NCBI RefSeq assembly: GCF_000568405.1
Contig: NZ_ARZY01000042.1
Span: 1-39,283, forward strand
Direction of reading: 5' to 3'
DNA length: 39,283 nucleotides
Source: Catenovulum agarivorans DS-2
GTDB lineage: Bacteria > Pseudomonadota > Gammaproteobacteria > Enterobacterales > Alteromonadaceae
The notes below the pieces were generated by a model. The model made no database searches. It had not been told where the DNA came from and was given only the letters and a program-made list of their open reading frames with translations. Every line of letters begins with the position of its first letter. Position 1 is the stretch's first letter. Made by a program: the position numbers and the translations under genes. Below, piece after piece: positions 38,091 to 39,283 of the stretch.

Positions 38091-38585
38091 ATGAAAGCTC
38101 TACTTCAACAATGGGATGGAAAATCAAAAGCGGATATTGAAGCTATTTATCAAAATACATCTGCTGAGCTAGCCTTTGTTAATGACTTAATTTTATTGCT
38201 TCAACAGCCAGAATTACAAAAAGGGGCTTCGTGGCTTTTAAAGACACATGTCGATAATGGCTGCGTTTTGTCAGAAACTGAATCGCAAGAGGTTTTAGCG
38301 TGTTTAAAACATTTAGGGGATTGGCAAGCGAAACTCCATATTTTACAAATATTCCATGCAATTAAAATCTCTCATGAGTATAAACGTGAAGTAGAAAGCT
38401 TTGTCAGGCCTTTAATAACAGACAAAAATAAATTTGTTAGAGCCTGGGCATATAATGGATTTTATTTGTTAGCAAAGGCTTATCCGGAATACCGAAATGA
38501 AGCGGATGAATTCATTAAAATGGCTTTAAGAGATGAAGCTGCGTCAGTTAAAGCCAGAATTAGAAACATGCTAAAATCTAGTTAG
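38091..38585 (+). CDS. Helical HEAT-like repeat protein of unknown function
   Basis: A 164-residue soluble protein with repeated helix pairs (LQKGASWLLKTHV, WQAKLHILQIFHAI, DKNKFVRAWAYNGFYLL, DEAASVKARIRNML). This is the pattern of HEAT-like repeats, which make a curved surface for protein binding. No enzyme motif is visible. It starts 40 bases after the membrane protein and is probably in the same transcript as the sigma factor. The function is unknown. Confidence 0.65.
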   Translation: MKALLQQWDGKSKADIEAIYQNTSAELAFVNDLILLLQQPELQKGASWLLKTHVDNGCVLSETESQEVLACLKHLGDWQAKLHILQIFHAIKISHEYKREVESFVRPLITDKNKFVRAWAYNGFYLLAKAYPEYRNEADEFIKMALRDEAASVKARIRNMLKSS

Positions 38586-38850
38586 TTGTATTAATGTGAT
38601 TAGCTCGTTGCGTATCTTACGGTTTTAATGAATAGAGAGGACTTTGGCCAGCGTGTGACTGAATGTCCGCTAACCGATTCTCGATTAATTACAGCCGTGC
38701 TTTCTACAATAAAATATTGAGGTTGACTTTAATTTAAAATAAACATAAGTTTATGAAATTGATTGTTTTTTATTGATGGATTAACGGTTCGAATTCAATC
38801 TGGATACTGTGAATCCTGATCAATAAGCTGTTATGTGTATGGAGAAAATG
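38586..38850. other. Intergenic region with a possible promoter
   Basis: No gene seen. TTGACT (38723-38728) and TAAGTT about 17 bases later could be a promoter for the last gene. A GGTTCGAATTC at about 38787 looks like a tRNA T-loop but has no complementary stem. Confidence 0.35.
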
Positions 38851-39243
38851 ATGCTGATGAGCGAAGTCTTGAGTTTGCCTCCTATTATGCAGGGCGTGTT
38901 AGGCTCTGCTATATTCTGGCTTATTCTTAAGTTAGGCGAGGTTATTACGTCGCACTTTCTTAAGAAGGTCTCACTAATTTCATCATCATTTCGTGATAAA
39001 GTGATTTTATCAAACACGGCTCTAAATCAGGTGGTTATGGGGGATGACCCTGTTAACGCTTCTGCTATGGCGGGCTGGTGTTTAATTCATGCTCTAAAAG
39101 AGACCATTAAAGGTATTATTTTTATTGTTATAGGCTTGGCTTTTAGTCCTATGTCTAATGTGTTTTTGGTTGCAGGGTGCTTGGGGGCTTTATTTTATTT
39201 TTATGTCGCCCTAACGTTTGTGAATCTCAAGTGGAAGAATTAA
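38851..39243 (+). CDS. Small membrane protein of unknown function
   Basis: About 130 residues, with three hydrophobic segments: residues about 5-29, 80-97 and 100-124. Between them lies a charged and polar stretch (KKVSLISSSFRDKVILSNTALNQVVMGDD). Several ATGs lie in frame (38833, 38839, 38848, 38851, 38857); 38851 is chosen because GGAG at 38841-38844 is 6 bases from it. I do not recognise the family. Confidence 0.55.
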   Translation: MLMSEVLSLPPIMQGVLGSAIFWLILKLGEVITSHFLKKVSLISSSFRDKVILSNTALNQVVMGDDPVNASAMAGWCLIHALKETIKGIIFIVIGLAFSPMSNVFLVAGCLGALFYFYVALTFVNLKWKN

Positions 39244-39283
39244 AAATACACATAACAAATAAGGATATGTGTCGCGAAGCCGA

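Noticed and set aside
38780-38800. GGTTCGAATTC, like a tRNA T-loop
   Set aside because: No complementary stem and no other tRNA parts around it.

Overview
The window comes from a low-GC marine gammaproteobacterium, most likely of the order Alteromonadales. The support is gene order: rlmKL-grx-uup-DUF3466-rmf facing fabA and lonH, then thrS-infC-rpmI-rplT, pheS-pheT-ihfA, asnS, and the divergent bioA / bioBFCD cluster. PEP-CTERM and GlyGly-CTERM-like protein tails fit the same group. A genus such as Catenovulum is only a guess. Most of the window is conserved core genome; the accessory parts are the first 5 kb and the last 5 kb.

Region 1 (1-5824). A secreted PEP-CTERM protein faces a two-gene unit of a TPR lipoprotein and a GT-B glycosyltransferase. 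Next comes a DUF2989-like lipoprotein whose last codons (31 bp) are repeated exactly at the left edge of the window, so the 5-kb module lies between two direct repeats. Region 2 (5897-12912). A TlpA-like thioredoxin is followed by the compact operon rlmKL, glutaredoxin-like, uup and DUF3466, then rmf, ending at a bidirectional terminator shared with fabA. Region 3 (12945-15158, minus strand). fabA carries a FabR-type operator, and upstream of it lies a Lon-family protease (ycbZ/lonH).

Region 4 (15420-22762). These are translation genes. The thrS leader contains a stem-loop that looks like the anticodon arm of tRNA-Thr(GGU). infC begins with AUU. rpmI-rplT end at a strong terminator. A MITE-like palindromic element of about 198 bp lies before pheS-pheT-ihfA. 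Region 5 (22815-29810). asnS, a small membrane protein, and the biotin genes bioA and bioB-F-C-D, divergent around an inverted repeat. No classical BirA box is visible.

Region 6 (30012-34589). Phosphoglucomutase and an alpha-glucan phosphorylase with a long basic N-terminal tail. Together they move glucose units between polysaccharide, glucose-1-P and glucose-6-P. Region 7 (34614-39283). Separate accessory genes: DUF4262, a P-loop kinase-like ATPase, Dps, an ECF sigma factor with a membrane partner and a HEAT-like protein, and a small membrane protein. Strongest leads: the thrS tRNA-mimic operator, the PEP-CTERM module between direct repeats, the GlgP tail, the MITE, and the ECF unit.
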